NCBI GenBank assembly: GCA_000751595.1
Contig: CCMH01000040.1
Span: 1-64,000 of the forward strand
DNA: 64,000 bases
Direction of reading: 5' to 3'
DNA from: Weeksella massiliensis
GTDB taxonomy: Bacteria; Bacteroidota; Bacteroidia; Flavobacteriales; Weeksellaceae
The notes below the pieces were generated by a model. It was not told where the DNA came from. It saw only the letters and a list, made by a program, of their open reading frames with translations, and searched no databases. Positions within the stretch are counted from its first letter, which is position 1, and every line of letters begins with the position of its first letter. A program made the translations under genes and the position numbers. Shown in pieces: positions 33,723-42,458 of the stretch.

Positions 33723-36026
33723 ATGATGATGAGAATTTTCACTTTTTTACTTTTAATTCCATTTTGTTTATCCGCTCAAACGATGCAAACGCGTTGGATA
33801 GATTTATTTTCGTACCGAAAAGTTATCGATATCAAACAAATAGATAGTTTGTTGTATTGTGCGTCAGAGAACGGCATTTTTGTTGTCGATCCTGAAGATA
33901 CAACGAAAGTAGAAAAATTTAGCAAAGCCAATTTGCTGAGCGATGTGGGGATTTCGAGTATGGATTATAATAAAGAATCTCATGTACTTTTGATTGGGTA
34001 CGAATCGGGTTCGCTCGATATCCTGAGAGAAGGGAAACCGAAGTTTATTCTCGATATTCCTTGGAATTCTTTTCAGGGTTCTAAGGCGGTGAAAGATATT
34101 TCTATTTATGATGATAAAGCAATGATAACTGGAGATTTTGGCATTGCTAGTTTTTCTTTGAACGATGAAGAATTTATAGAAACTACATTTTTTAACAGGT
34201 TGAACATAAATGAGTTTGCTCGTAGTTCGGCGGTGTTGGGCGAAGATTTGTATGTAGCGACTTCCGAGGGAGTTTATCACTCAAAACTGGTTAATGGAGT
34301 GAATTATCCGAATGTGTTGGATGCACGTTGGAAAAAAATTGTAAGTGGATCCAATTTTCACAAAATGGTGGTGTTCCAAGATGTGGTGTATGTGAGTGAT
34401 GGTAATTCTCTAAAAAAAATAGAAGGAGGGCAATTAAGCCAAGTCCATACCATGGCAGGAACAATCCTCGATTTCGAAAGTAACCAAGATGTTTTATCCA
34501 TTACGTATGAGGGTGGAGTAGTTTTTTACCAAGGAGAATCCTTTACAAGCAAAACCTTTTCGCTAGAAAATGACACTTACTTATCGGGCATTTTTCATAA
34601 TGATAAATATTATGGAGGCTCTAATAAAAATGGTTTGATTGATTTTAGTTCTAATCAGAACGTTCCTGAAGATGAAAAGATCGGAATTTATCCCGAAGGA
34701 CCATACACCAATCGCTCTTGGTCTGTAACGGCACTCAATACCAAAATTTGGGTTTCGCCAGGAGGAATGGAATCCTACAATGCACCCTTGAACAATGAAG
34801 AAGGGATGTCGTATTTTAATGGTGAAAACTGGATTCATTTTGATTCGAAAAAGGATTTGAACGGAGCCATGGATATTGTTCATGTAGCAGTCAATCCAAA
34901 TAATAATCAAAACTTTTTTATTTCTTCTTGGCATCAATTGGCCAGCGATTTTAAAACGCCTTTAGGTGGTTTAGAAGTCAATATTGTTGATGGTGAAAAT
35001 AGTGTTGAAGATCTTAAAGATAACTTCGAGCAACTTTATAGAATTGGTGGAGCAACCTACGATGAAGAAGAGAATTTGTATGTAACAAGTTCGTTTGTAG
35101 GTGTTAAAGATAATGTAATAAATCTCTATAAAAGAAAAGGAAAAAAAGGTCCTTGGAAAAAAGTGCAAATAGTAAATCAGGCCGAAACAGAAAAAATATC
35201 AGCAGGAAAACCAACGCTTGATGAAGAAAATGTTTACATACCAGGTGCGCGTTTAGGGGGACTTATCATTGTACCCCAAAAAAAAATAGACCCTTCCAAT
35301 GAAAAAGATGAAAAATTGAAAACGACGAGAATAGGCGTAAATGAAGGTTTGCCTTCTAGCAATGTTTTGGCGCTTGGCTTAGATAATTCGGGTACGTTAT
35401 GGATTGGTACCGATAGAGGTTTACGAACGCTCTACAAGCATGGTAATGAAGTCTATTCTGCAGAACCGATTGTTATTGAACAAAATGGAATTTATGAAGC
35501 TTTATTAACCGATGTACGCATCAATACAATCAAAGTAGATCAGTCGAATAGAAAATGGGTTGGTACCCTTTCATCGGGTGCGTTTTACTTTTCGGATACT
35601 GGTGAGGAGACCGTCCTACAATTCAACAAAAAAAACTCAGCTCTTCCGTCGGATATTATTTACGATATAGATGTTGATCCTGCAACCGGATATGTTTATT
35701 TTGCTACCGAAAAAGGAGTTGTTGCTTATCGTGGAGATGTGGGTACAGCGAGTGGGAAATTCGAAAATTCGTATGCATATCCCAATCCGGTTCGACCAGG
35801 ATTTAGAGGGAGAGTTACGATCAAAGGTTTGCCAAATCGAGCTTCTGTAAAAATCACCGATGTTGCCGGGAATCTTATTTATCAGACAAATGCATCGGGA
35901 GGTATCGCCGAATGGGATACCAAAAACATGAAAGGTAAAGAAGTGGCATCGGGTGTATATTTAGTTTTGATGTCGAACCAAGACGGAACCGAAACGAAAA
36001 CCCTGAAAATTGCCGTTATCAGATAA
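33723..36026 (+). CDS. porZ: PorZ-like type IX secretion system sortase-complex protein
   Basis: A 767-residue exported protein. A signal peptide (to about CLSAQ) precedes two beta-propeller regions (about 25-330 and 340-680; repeats such as GTLWIGTDRGLRTLYKHG and GYVYFATEKGVVAYRG). A T9SS C-terminal domain follows (YAYPNPVRPGFRGRVTIKGLPNRASVKITDVAGNLIYQTNASGG ... GVYLVLMSNQDG). This architecture, and the recO gene 18 bases downstream, match PorZ, the surface component of the PorU-PorV-PorQ-PorZ attachment complex that presents A-LPS to the sortase. Confidence 0.85.
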   Translation: MMMRIFTFLLLIPFCLSAQTMQTRWIDLFSYRKVIDIKQIDSLLYCASENGIFVVDPEDTTKVEKFSKANLLSDVGISSMDYNKESHVLLIGYESGSLDILREGKPKFILDIPWNSFQGSKAVKDISIYDDKAMITGDFGIASFSLNDEEFIETTFFNRLNINEFARSSAVLGEDLYVATSEGVYHSKLVNGVNYPNVLDARWKKIVSGSNFHKMVVFQDVVYVSDGNSLKKIEGGQLSQVHTMAGTILDFESNQDVLSITYEGGVVFYQGESFTSKTFSLENDTYLSGIFHNDKYYGGSNKNGLIDFSSNQNVPEDEKIGIYPEGPYTNRSWSVTALNTKIWVSPGGMESYNAPLNNEEGMSYFNGENWIHFDSKKDLNGAMDIVHVAVNPNNNQNFFISSWHQLASDFKTPLGGLEVNIVDGENSVEDLKDNFEQLYRIGGATYDEEENLYVTSSFVGVKDNVINLYKRKGKKGPWKKVQIVNQAETEKISAGKPTLDEENVYIPGARLGGLIIVPQKKIDPSNEKDEKLKTTRIGVNEGLPSSNVLALGLDNSGTLWIGTDRGLRTLYKHGNEVYSAEPIVIEQNGIYEALLTDVRINTIKVDQSNRKWVGTLSSGAFYFSDTGEETVLQFNKKNSALPSDIIYDIDVDPATGYVYFATEKGVVAYRGDVGTASGKFENSYAYPNPVRPGFRGRVTIKGLPNRASVKITDVAGNLIYQTNASGGIAEWDTKNMKGKEVASGVYLVLMSNQDGTETKTLKIAVIR

Positions 36027-36044
36027 TTGTAGATCTTTTCTCAG

Positions 36045-36758
36045 ATGGATATTACGACACGTGGTTTTGTACTTTCTGCTGTGAAATATGGCGACACAAG
36101 ACTTATTTTGCGCATTTATACACAAGAATTTGGGTTGCGTTCTTTTATCGTAGGCAATGCTTTTGCCAAGAACAAATCAGCCGCTTTGTATTTTCCTTTG
36201 GCTTCGGTAGAAGTTTTTTTTAGACTAAAAAATAACTCTACTTTGGTGAATGCCAAACAATTATCTGCTGCTAATTATTTTCATACGATTCATGTAAATC
36301 CAATTAAATCGACAATGGTTATGTTTCTAGCAGAGGTGATGCAAATGGTTCTCAAAGAAGAAGAAAGCAATACTTTATTGTACCGATATTTAGAAGAAAA
36401 TCTAATTCGGTTTGATGAACGAGAAAAAAATTACGCAGATTTTCATCTTTGGTTTTTGATGCAACTGACTAAGTTTCTAGGTTTTTTCCCGAATATTGAT
36501 GAAATGGAGCAAGATTATTTCGATTTAGAAAATGGTGTTTTCACTTCAGAATCTGTTCATGTAGAACATCTTACCCATACTCAGACTCAACTTTGGAAAG
36601 CTTTACTGCAGTTGGATTTTAGAGAAAATCAATCGACAGCCTTTAATCAATCGCAAAGAAGAGAATTGTTACAGTTGTTGATGAAGTATTATCAAATTCA
36701 TCTGCCCAATTTTTTCCAACCTAAATCTTTAGAGGTTTTGCAAGAAATTTTTAGTTGA
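36045..36758 (+). CDS. recO: DNA repair protein RecO
   Basis: A 237-residue recombination mediator that helps RecA displace SSB. The N-terminal OB-fold (ITTRGFVLSAVKYGDTRLILRIYTQEFGLRSFIV) and the helical C-terminal half are visible. The zinc-binding cysteines present in many RecO proteins are absent, as is common in flavobacteria. Its 3' end overlaps the convergent thioredoxin gene by 8 bases. Confidence 0.92.
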   Translation: MDITTRGFVLSAVKYGDTRLILRIYTQEFGLRSFIVGNAFAKNKSAALYFPLASVEVFFRLKNNSTLVNAKQLSAANYFHTIHVNPIKSTMVMFLAEVMQMVLKEEESNTLLYRYLEENLIRFDEREKNYADFHLWFLMQLTKFLGFFPNIDEMEQDYFDLENGVFTSESVHVEHLTHTQTQLWKALLQLDFRENQSTAFNQSQRRELLQLLMKYYQIHLPNFFQPKSLEVLQEIFS

Positions 36759-37668
36759 GATTTTTAATTTTTTCTAATATTGCCTTAATCTTTTCTTCCT
36801 TGAAATCGCTATAACCAATCGCTTGATATACGATTTCGTTTCTTTGATTGTCAATAATAATCAGCGTAGGGTCCGCTTTTATATCAAAAGCTTTTGAAAA
36901 ATCATTATCAATATCCGCCAAAACGTTTTGTCCTTTGAAAAAACTTAAATCATTGGTTGCTTTAGCAAAATTATTTTTATCGAAACGACGATATTTTTGA
37001 TAAATAAAATAACTGTCCAAATTTTCTATTTCATCTAAAATAGGAATCAATTCTCGAAAGGCAATTTTGCAGGCGGCACAAGTTTCTGTCCAAGTACCCA
37101 GAAAAATATATGGTTTGCTGGAATTGATGGTTTGTGAATCAAAATTTTTGTCGATAAATTTTAGGTTTTCCAATCCTGTAAAAGAAGTAAGCTGTTCTTT
37201 GTTTCCATCCAAAAGGCTTGTATTATCAACGGTAATTTCTCTGTCTTTTTTTGCCATTTCGCCAGAAGTAATATAGACCCAACGATCATAAAAAACAACG
37301 GTATAAGAAACAATAAGCAATATAAACAGAGCGGAATGGGCAATTTTTTTGAGATTTCTGAAAACAAAAATATTCAGAAGGATCATTGCATAGGCTAATA
37401 GATAAGGTTCAAACCAAATTGAATTAATATCACCTGTTTTGATTAATGTAACAATAAGAAAGAAAGTCAATGGAAGTAAAAAACTTACTTTTTGTTGCCA
37501 CGAAAGTTGATAATTATTTTCTACTAAAATCGATTGCGAAAAAAAGAGAGCCAAAACTAGCCCAATGCCGGCTGTTAATTTACTTCCTTCAGAAGGCAGT
37601 TGAAAACAGACTGCCAAAATGTTGTAAAGAATTAAGCCGAGCAGGAATAAAATAATGTTTTTTTTCAT
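36751..37668 (-). CDS. Membrane-anchored thioredoxin-like protein
   Basis: A 305-residue protein with four membrane helices in the first 125 residues and a periplasmic thioredoxin-like domain after about residue 170. The redox motif is TCAAC (C197, C200) in FLGTWTETCAACKIAFRE; the cis-Pro region is IKADPTLIIID. It probably acts in envelope disulfide handling. It lies downstream of a broken lipoprotein gene on the same strand and may once have shared its operon. Confidence 0.8.
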   Translation of the reverse strand: MKKNIILFLLGLILYNILAVCFQLPSEGSKLTAGIGLVLALFFSQSILVENNYQLSWQQKVSFLLPLTFFLIVTLIKTGDINSIWFEPYLLAYAMILLNIFVFRNLKKIAHSALFILLIVSYTVVFYDRWVYITSGEMAKKDREITVDNTSLLDGNKEQLTSFTGLENLKFIDKNFDSQTINSSKPYIFLGTWTETCAACKIAFRELIPILDEIENLDSYFIYQKYRRFDKNNFAKATNDLSFFKGQNVLADIDNDFSKAFDIKADPTLIIIDNQRNEIVYQAIGYSDFKEEKIKAILEKIKNLN

Positions 37669-37722
37669 AGATTGTTTTTTATTAAACTTATTGGTGATTT
37701 TATAAAAGTTTTTTTTTGTAAG

Positions 37723-38315
37723 TTATTTCACGGTTATAAATGCTTTGTCAATATTAATTAAAAACAAATCGGTAGAATCTTGTTGGTTAAACTTTTTCAA
37801 ATTTTGAACAACCGTGTTTATAGCTTCGTTGGATTGTTTTCTAACATCAAAGTCCAAAGTATAAGTACTTTATATTTTTTGTCGGAATTTAATTTTGGCG
37901 TTTTTTCAGTATAATGCCGCCATTCGATGTCAAAATTAGCAGGATTTATAGCAGATTGTGGAATAAAAGTTTCAAATCTATTGTTTGTGTTCCAATCTAA
38001 AGACCCATTCAACTTTCCTTTTGCATAACAATTTGCATGAAAGGATGATAGTTGATTATCTTCAAAATATAAAATTTGTATTGGTTGACTAAGGTTGTTC
38101 GTTCTCAGTTCATTTGTTTCTATTTTCGATAATTCATTGAAATCTTTAGAATCAATAATGAGATTGGTGGTTGAATGTTCTATTTTTTGATAAAACTTTT
38201 CAACTTCCGATTCATCAAACACGTTAATTTCTCTAACGCCATACAAATTAGAAAGCATTTTTGTGCATGAGAAAATTGTCAGCGTACCTATTAAAAAAAG
38301 GATTATTTTTTTTAT
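37723..38315 (-). pseudogene. Lipoprotein gene with lost start codon and frameshift
   Basis: The intact-looking frame at 37818-38258 is only the middle of a larger gene. Upstream in frame is a full lipoprotein signal (KKIILFLIGTLTIFSC), but its first codon at 38315 is ATA, not ATG. Near 37862 the frame shifts: in the -1 frame the sequence continues as TYTLDFDVRKQSNEAINTVV and closes with TAA at 37723, giving 45 more sensible residues. Loss of one A in an A-run would explain it. Family unknown. Two lesions argue for a true pseudogene rather than a read error. Confidence 0.65.
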
Positions 38316-38395
38316 GTTCTAAAGTTTTTTTTAAATATACATAAAAATCAAACAACTTTTCTTAATCGTTTTTAGGGTAATAGTATGTTAATAAA

Positions 38396-39175
38396 CTAAA
38401 CTTTCATTCGTTGTCTCACCGCTTCATAAACACAAATCGCAGCTGCATTGCTCACATTGAGCGAATCTACAAAGCCCAACATTGGAATTTTGATCAATAC
38501 GTCCGATTCATCAGCCCAAAAATTAGATAAACCAGTGGCTTCGGTTCCCAGAACAATCGCAGAGGAAGATTTGAAATCCACCTCATACAAACTTTTGGTA
38601 TTGTCTCGTAAAAAAGTAGAAACGATTTGTATGTTATTGTTTTTCAGTAAATTTAAAACTTCTTCTTTGCTACCCGAAGCGATTTGGTTGGTAAACAAAG
38701 TTCCGACCGAAGAACGTATCACATTCGGATTAAAAAAATCTACTGTTTCGTCACAAACAATCACGGCGTCTACATTTGCGCCGTCTGCTGTACGCAAAAC
38801 TGCTCCTAAATTTCCGGGTTTTTCGACTGCTTCTAAAACCAAAATCAAGGCATTTTCTGGTAGTTCTACCCCCGATAAATTGTTTTCTTTTGTGGCATAA
38901 ACGCCTACAATCCCGCCCGTTGTTTTTCTGTACGCAATCTTTTCAAAGACGGGTTTATTCACTTTGTAGATCTTTCCGTTTTCTAACGGAAGAGTATCAT
39001 CGAAAAGATCCTCACAAATATAAAATTCCAACGCCCGAAAACCACCTTCTATCGCCAAACGATTTTCTTGTAATCCTTCTACTACAAAGGCATTCTGATT
39101 TTTTCTTTCTCTAGATTTTTCTTGTAGTTTGAGAAGATTTTTTATTTTCGGATTTTGTAAACTTTCTATTTGCAT
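38396..39175 (-). CDS. TrmH/SpoU family RNA methyltransferase
   Basis: A 259-residue SPOUT methyltransferase that 2'-O-methylates tRNA or rRNA using SAM. N-terminal substrate-binding domain (MQIESLQNPKIKNLLKLQEKSRERKNQNAFVVEG) and C-terminal knot with LEAVEKPGNLGAVLRTADGANVDAVIV (motif 1), IVLGTEATGLS (motif 2) and IPMLGFVDSLNVSNAAAICVYE (motif 3) are all intact. Start ATG 39175 chosen; the upstream extension to 39319 has no conserved sequence. Confidence 0.92.
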   Translation of the reverse strand: MQIESLQNPKIKNLLKLQEKSRERKNQNAFVVEGLQENRLAIEGGFRALEFYICEDLFDDTLPLENGKIYKVNKPVFEKIAYRKTTGGIVGVYATKENNLSGVELPENALILVLEAVEKPGNLGAVLRTADGANVDAVIVCDETVDFFNPNVIRSSVGTLFTNQIASGSKEEVLNLLKNNNIQIVSTFLRDNTKSLYEVDFKSSSAIVLGTEATGLSNFWADESDVLIKIPMLGFVDSLNVSNAAAICVYEAVRQRMKV

Positions 39176-39387
39176 GCTACAAAAATACAGTAAAATATCA
39201 TCAAAAATAGCTTCTTTTGTTCGATTCTTGTTGGATGAAAAACAAAGTCTAAAATCTATAGTTTGATTATGATTATGAAAGCAAATTTTGATAAAGACAA
39301 CATATTCAAATGAATGCAAAGAATGTTAAACCTTTGCAAAAGCATTAAACCTAAAAAAATAGCAAGAAAAACTCCTATGATTTTTTG

Positions 39388-39395
39388 TACCTTTG
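39388..39395 (+). promoter_or_regulatory. Probable -10 box for the U32-ferredoxin unit
   Basis: TACCTTTG fits TAnnTTTG and lies 21 bases before the U32 start codon. The -33 element is not clear. Confidence 0.5.
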
Positions 39396-39416
39396 CAGCT
39401 TAAATAAAATTAGTGT

Positions 39417-40709
39417 ATGACCAAAGATGGAAAAATGGAGTTGATGGCTCCTGCTGGTAATTTCGAGTCTTTACAAGCAGCCCTGGATAATGGTGCAGAT
39501 TCTGTGTATTTTGGTGTAGATCAATTGAATATGCGTGCGCGTGCCTCTATTAATTTTACAATGGACGATTTACCCGAAATTGTGAAACGTTGCGAATCAT
39601 TTGGTGTACGTTCTTATCTTACCCTCAATACCATCATCTACGATCACGATTTGTCGTTGATCAAAGTATTGCTAGACAAAGCTAAAGAAGCCAATATTAC
39701 AGCGGTAATCGCAATGGACCAATCGGTGATTGCCTACGCGCGTCAGATTGGGATGGAAGTGCATATTTCTACACAAATAAATGTAACCAATATAGAAACG
39801 GTGAAGTTCTATGCGATGTTTGCTGATACAATGGTATTGTCGCGCGAATTGAGCTTGAAACAAGTGAAAAAAATCACCGAACAAATAGAAAAAGAACAGG
39901 TCAAAGGCCCAAACGGAAATTTAGTTGAAATAGAAATTTTCGGTCATGGTGCTTTATGTATGGCTGTTTCTGGAAAATGTTATTTGAGTTTACATTCGCA
40001 TAACTCATCGGCAAATAGAGGTGCTTGCAAACAAAACTGTCGTAAGAAATATACGGTGATCGATCAGGAATCTGGTTTCGAAATCGAGTTGGATAACGAG
40101 TACATGATGTCGCCGAAAGATTTATGTACGATGGAATTCTTAGACGAGGTAGTCGATGCAGGAGTAAAAGTTCTGAAAATTGAAGGTCGTGGACGTGCGC
40201 CAGAATACGTAGCAACCGTTATTCGTTGTTATCGAGAAGCGATTGATTCAATTGCCGACGGAACGTATTCTCAAGAAAAAGTAGATTATTGGATGGGCTT
40301 ATTGCAAACCGTTTACAATCGTGGTTTTTGGTCTGGATATTATTTGGGACAAAAATTAGGAGAATGGTCTGCAACACCAGGTTCTATGGCTACTCAGAAG
40401 AAAGTATATATCGGTAAAGGAAAACACTTCTTCCCGAAAGCCAATATTGGTGAATTTGCTATCGAAGCATACGACCTAAAAGTCGGAGATCTTATCTTGG
40501 TAACAGGCCCAACAACCGGTGCCAAAGAAATGATCGTAGAATCGATGTATGTAGATGATCAGCCGAATGAAATTGCAAGCAAAGGAGCGAGCATTACCAT
40601 TCCCTTGAATTTCCGAATCAGACCGTCTGATAAGTTATATAAATTGGTCAAAGTAGAAGAGCCAGGAACCCAACAAAATAATGTAGAAGAAGGTGCTTAT
40701 TCGCACTAA
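39417..40709 (+). CDS. U32 family protein (TrhP/RlhA-like RNA hydroxylation)
   Basis: A 430-residue protein with the full U32 signature EIFGHGALCMAVSGKCYLS and, after it, the cysteines of ANRGACKQNCRKKY that bind an Fe-S cluster. Family members labelled as peptidases are now known to hydroxylate RNA: TrhP makes ho5U34 in tRNA and RlhA acts on 23S rRNA, with prephenate and iron needed. The length and C-terminal beta-barrel fit TrhP better. A ferredoxin gene follows after 24 bases and may deliver electrons. Confidence 0.85.
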   Translation: MTKDGKMELMAPAGNFESLQAALDNGADSVYFGVDQLNMRARASINFTMDDLPEIVKRCESFGVRSYLTLNTIIYDHDLSLIKVLLDKAKEANITAVIAMDQSVIAYARQIGMEVHISTQINVTNIETVKFYAMFADTMVLSRELSLKQVKKITEQIEKEQVKGPNGNLVEIEIFGHGALCMAVSGKCYLSLHSHNSSANRGACKQNCRKKYTVIDQESGFEIELDNEYMMSPKDLCTMEFLDEVVDAGVKVLKIEGRGRAPEYVATVIRCYREAIDSIADGTYSQEKVDYWMGLLQTVYNRGFWSGYYLGQKLGEWSATPGSMATQKKVYIGKGKHFFPKANIGEFAIEAYDLKVGDLILVTGPTTGAKEMIVESMYVDDQPNEIASKGASITIPLNFRIRPSDKLYKLVKVEEPGTQQNNVEEGAYSH

Positions 40710-40733
40710 ACTTCGAGAAAATAGTATAAATAT

Positions 40734-40964
40734 ATGGTGATTATTACCCTTCAGCGCGATAAGTGTATCGGTTGTAATTATTGTTATGAGTTGGCGCCGG
40801 AACGCTTTCGGATGTCGAAAAAAGATGGAAAATCTGTTTTGTTGAAGTCAGTAGAAAAGAAAGGTTTTTTTACACTGAAAGATCCTGATCATACCATTTT
40901 CGATAGCTGCGAACGTGCAGCAAAAGCTTGCCCAGTCAATATTATTTCAGTCAAAGAAATATAA
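40734..40964 (+). CDS. Single-cluster ferredoxin
   Basis: A 76-residue protein with CIGCNYC near the N-terminus and CERAAKACPV near the C-terminus, giving ligands for one [4Fe-4S] (or [3Fe-4S]) cluster. The pairing with a U32 gene suggests it works with that enzyme (inferred). Confidence 0.88.
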   Translation: MVIITLQRDKCIGCNYCYELAPERFRMSKKDGKSVLLKSVEKKGFFTLKDPDHTIFDSCERAAKACPVNIISVKEI

Positions 40965-40987
40965 AAATTCAAGATAAAAATTATCTG

Positions 40988-41017
40988 AAAACCATTCTTT
41001 TTAGGATGGTTTTTTTG
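40988..41017 (+). terminator. Terminator after ferredoxin gene
   Basis: AAACCATTC pairs with GGATGGTTT (one G-U pair) across a 7-base loop, followed by a T tract. Confidence 0.8.
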
Positions 41018-41113
41018 TTTTGATATTTGATAGAATAGTTTAAAATATCCTACCGAAAATCATAACAAAAACTGCTTTTTGTTGAAAACAGATTTTAGAA
41101 CCAAAGAAAAAAG

Positions 41114-41290
41114 TATCTTTGTAAAGATAGAATTCATTTACAGAGTTCAAAAGAAATGAATATTTATAAGCGATTAACACTAAATTGATTAATAAAAAAT
41201 CAATCCGAATGTGGTGCTGAGAATCAATTATACTTTCAATGCTTTGATGAGTTGAAGACTGTAGAAGAACTGACAATCAAAACGCCTTAG
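41114..41290 (+). ncRNA. Candidate structured RNA (possibly 6S-like) upstream of 5-formyl-THF cyclo-ligase
   Basis: A -10 box TATCTTTG at 41114-41121 is followed by a long-range helix: TTC (41133-41135), TTACAG (41138-41143) and TTCAA (41146-41150) pair with TTGAA (41252-41256), CTGTAG (41259-41264) and GAA (41267-41269), separated by symmetric 2x2 internal loops. Inside is an apical hairpin ATTGATT / AATCAAT (41184-41190 with 41198-41204). A rod with a large internal bubble beside a 5-formyl-THF cyclo-ligase (ygfA) gene is the genomic setting of 6S RNA in many bacteria. Exact ends are unknown. Confidence 0.4.
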
Positions 41291-41325
41291 AACTTTAATA
41301 TTATCAGGTAATTTATGGATAGGAT

Positions 41326-41916
41326 ATGAAACTGACGAAAACAGAAGCGAGAGATTATTTCAGAACCAAACGTAAACAATTTACAGCTACTGAAGTTGAA
41401 GAATTGAGCGAACAGATTTTTCATCAATTGCAACGCATAGACTTTTCACATGTCGAAGTTTTTCATATTTTCTTACCGATAAAAAGCAACAACGAAATCA
41501 ATACTTGGCCCATTATCGAATGGCTTTTTTCTTTAGGAAAACGAGTGGTCGTACCGATTGTAGAAGGTAATGAAATGATAAGTGCCGAGGTGCAACCTTC
41601 TTTTCCGATACAGCTCGGTAAATTTTCTATTCCCGAACCCGAAATTTTTTCGGTGATCGATTCAACTCTAATCGAGGTGATTTTTCTACCAATGTTTGTG
41701 GCAGATTTACAAGGCAATCGAGTAGGGTACGGCGGTGGATTTTATGATCGTTTTTTACAATCAACCTCCAAAAATGCAATGAAAATTGGATTGAGTTTTT
41801 TCTCAGCCATTGAGCAAATAACCGATATTCATCAAGGTGATATTCCTTTAGATGCAATGGTGTCGGCTACAGAAATACTGTCTTTTGGTGGGAAATCATT
41901 CAACGTTTTGAAGTAG
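41326..41916 (+). CDS. 5-formyltetrahydrofolate cyclo-ligase
   Basis: A 196-residue enzyme that converts 5-formyl-THF to 5,10-methenyl-THF with ATP. It has the N-terminal KTEARDYFRTKRKQ basic helix, EIFSVIDSTLIEVIFLPMFVADLQGNRVGYGGGFYDRFLQ (Mg/ATP loop GYGGGFYDR) and a C-terminal DIPLDAMVSATEIL. The last 85 bases overlap the 3' end of a lipoprotein gene on the opposite strand. Bacterial synonyms are ygfA and fau. Confidence 0.93.
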   Translation: MKLTKTEARDYFRTKRKQFTATEVEELSEQIFHQLQRIDFSHVEVFHIFLPIKSNNEINTWPIIEWLFSLGKRVVVPIVEGNEMISAEVQPSFPIQLGKFSIPEPEIFSVIDSTLIEVIFLPMFVADLQGNRVGYGGGFYDRFLQSTSKNAMKIGLSFFSAIEQITDIHQGDIPLDAMVSATEILSFGGKSFNVLK

Positions 41917-42458
41917 AATTTGAACTCTTTTACAAATTTTTGCGGATCTTTTTTCAAAACCAAAATACTGATTCTTTCTTTCGATTCTATTAATTTTTTA
42001 TCAGCAGCAAAATAATTTACAGTGTAATGAATTCGTTTTAAGGTGTCAGAATAAATCGAATCTTGAGGGTTAGAATGCAAACTATTTATCGAAGTAAATT
42101 TCACATTCTTGCTGCGTAAATCCTCCAACACATGTAAAATTTCGACCGTATCTTTTGGTGAGAAATAGGATTTTAATTGATTCCACAACATATGCGACAA
42201 CACAGAATCTTGCGTATTCACAGCCAAAGTAGAAAGCTCGTAAAACTCACGTAATTTTTGCTTACTGATAAAATCTATTGCCTGCGTAGAATCCATTTTC
42301 GTCCCCAAAGAAGCATTGTCGTTTTTATACGATTTTATCTCCTCCGGATTATAATCTCCGTGATAAGTAGAATCTTTTTTACAAGCCACTATCCAAAAAA
42401 AACTAAGTAAAAACAGCCCAAACAAGAGCGATCTTTTTTTAAGGTAATTCTGTTTCAT
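41832..42458 (-). CDS. Lipoprotein of unknown function
   Basis: A 208-residue protein with a lipoprotein signal (LLFGLFLLSFFWIVAC) and a helical, Lys-rich mature part. No domain is recognised. It overlaps the upstream gene by 20 bases, so the two are translationally linked, and its last 28 codons lie antisense to the end of the cyclo-ligase gene. Confidence 0.65.
   Translation of the reverse strand: MKQNYLKKRSLLFGLFLLSFFWIVACKKDSTYHGDYNPEEIKSYKNDNASLGTKMDSTQAIDFISKQKLREFYELSTLAVNTQDSVLSHMLWNQLKSYFSPKDTVEILHVLEDLRSKNVKFTSINSLHSNPQDSIYSDTLKRIHYTVNYFAADKKLIESKERISILVLKKDPQKFVKEFKFYFKTLNDFPPKDSISVADTIASKGISP

Larger units (their letters stand above)
40965..41325. other. Intergenic region with terminator, repeat and RNA candidate
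   Basis: Holds the ferredoxin terminator, a dispersed repeat (minus, 41047-41055), a TATCTTTG box (41114-41121) and a structured RNA candidate. No protein-coding gene is supported. Confidence 0.6.
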
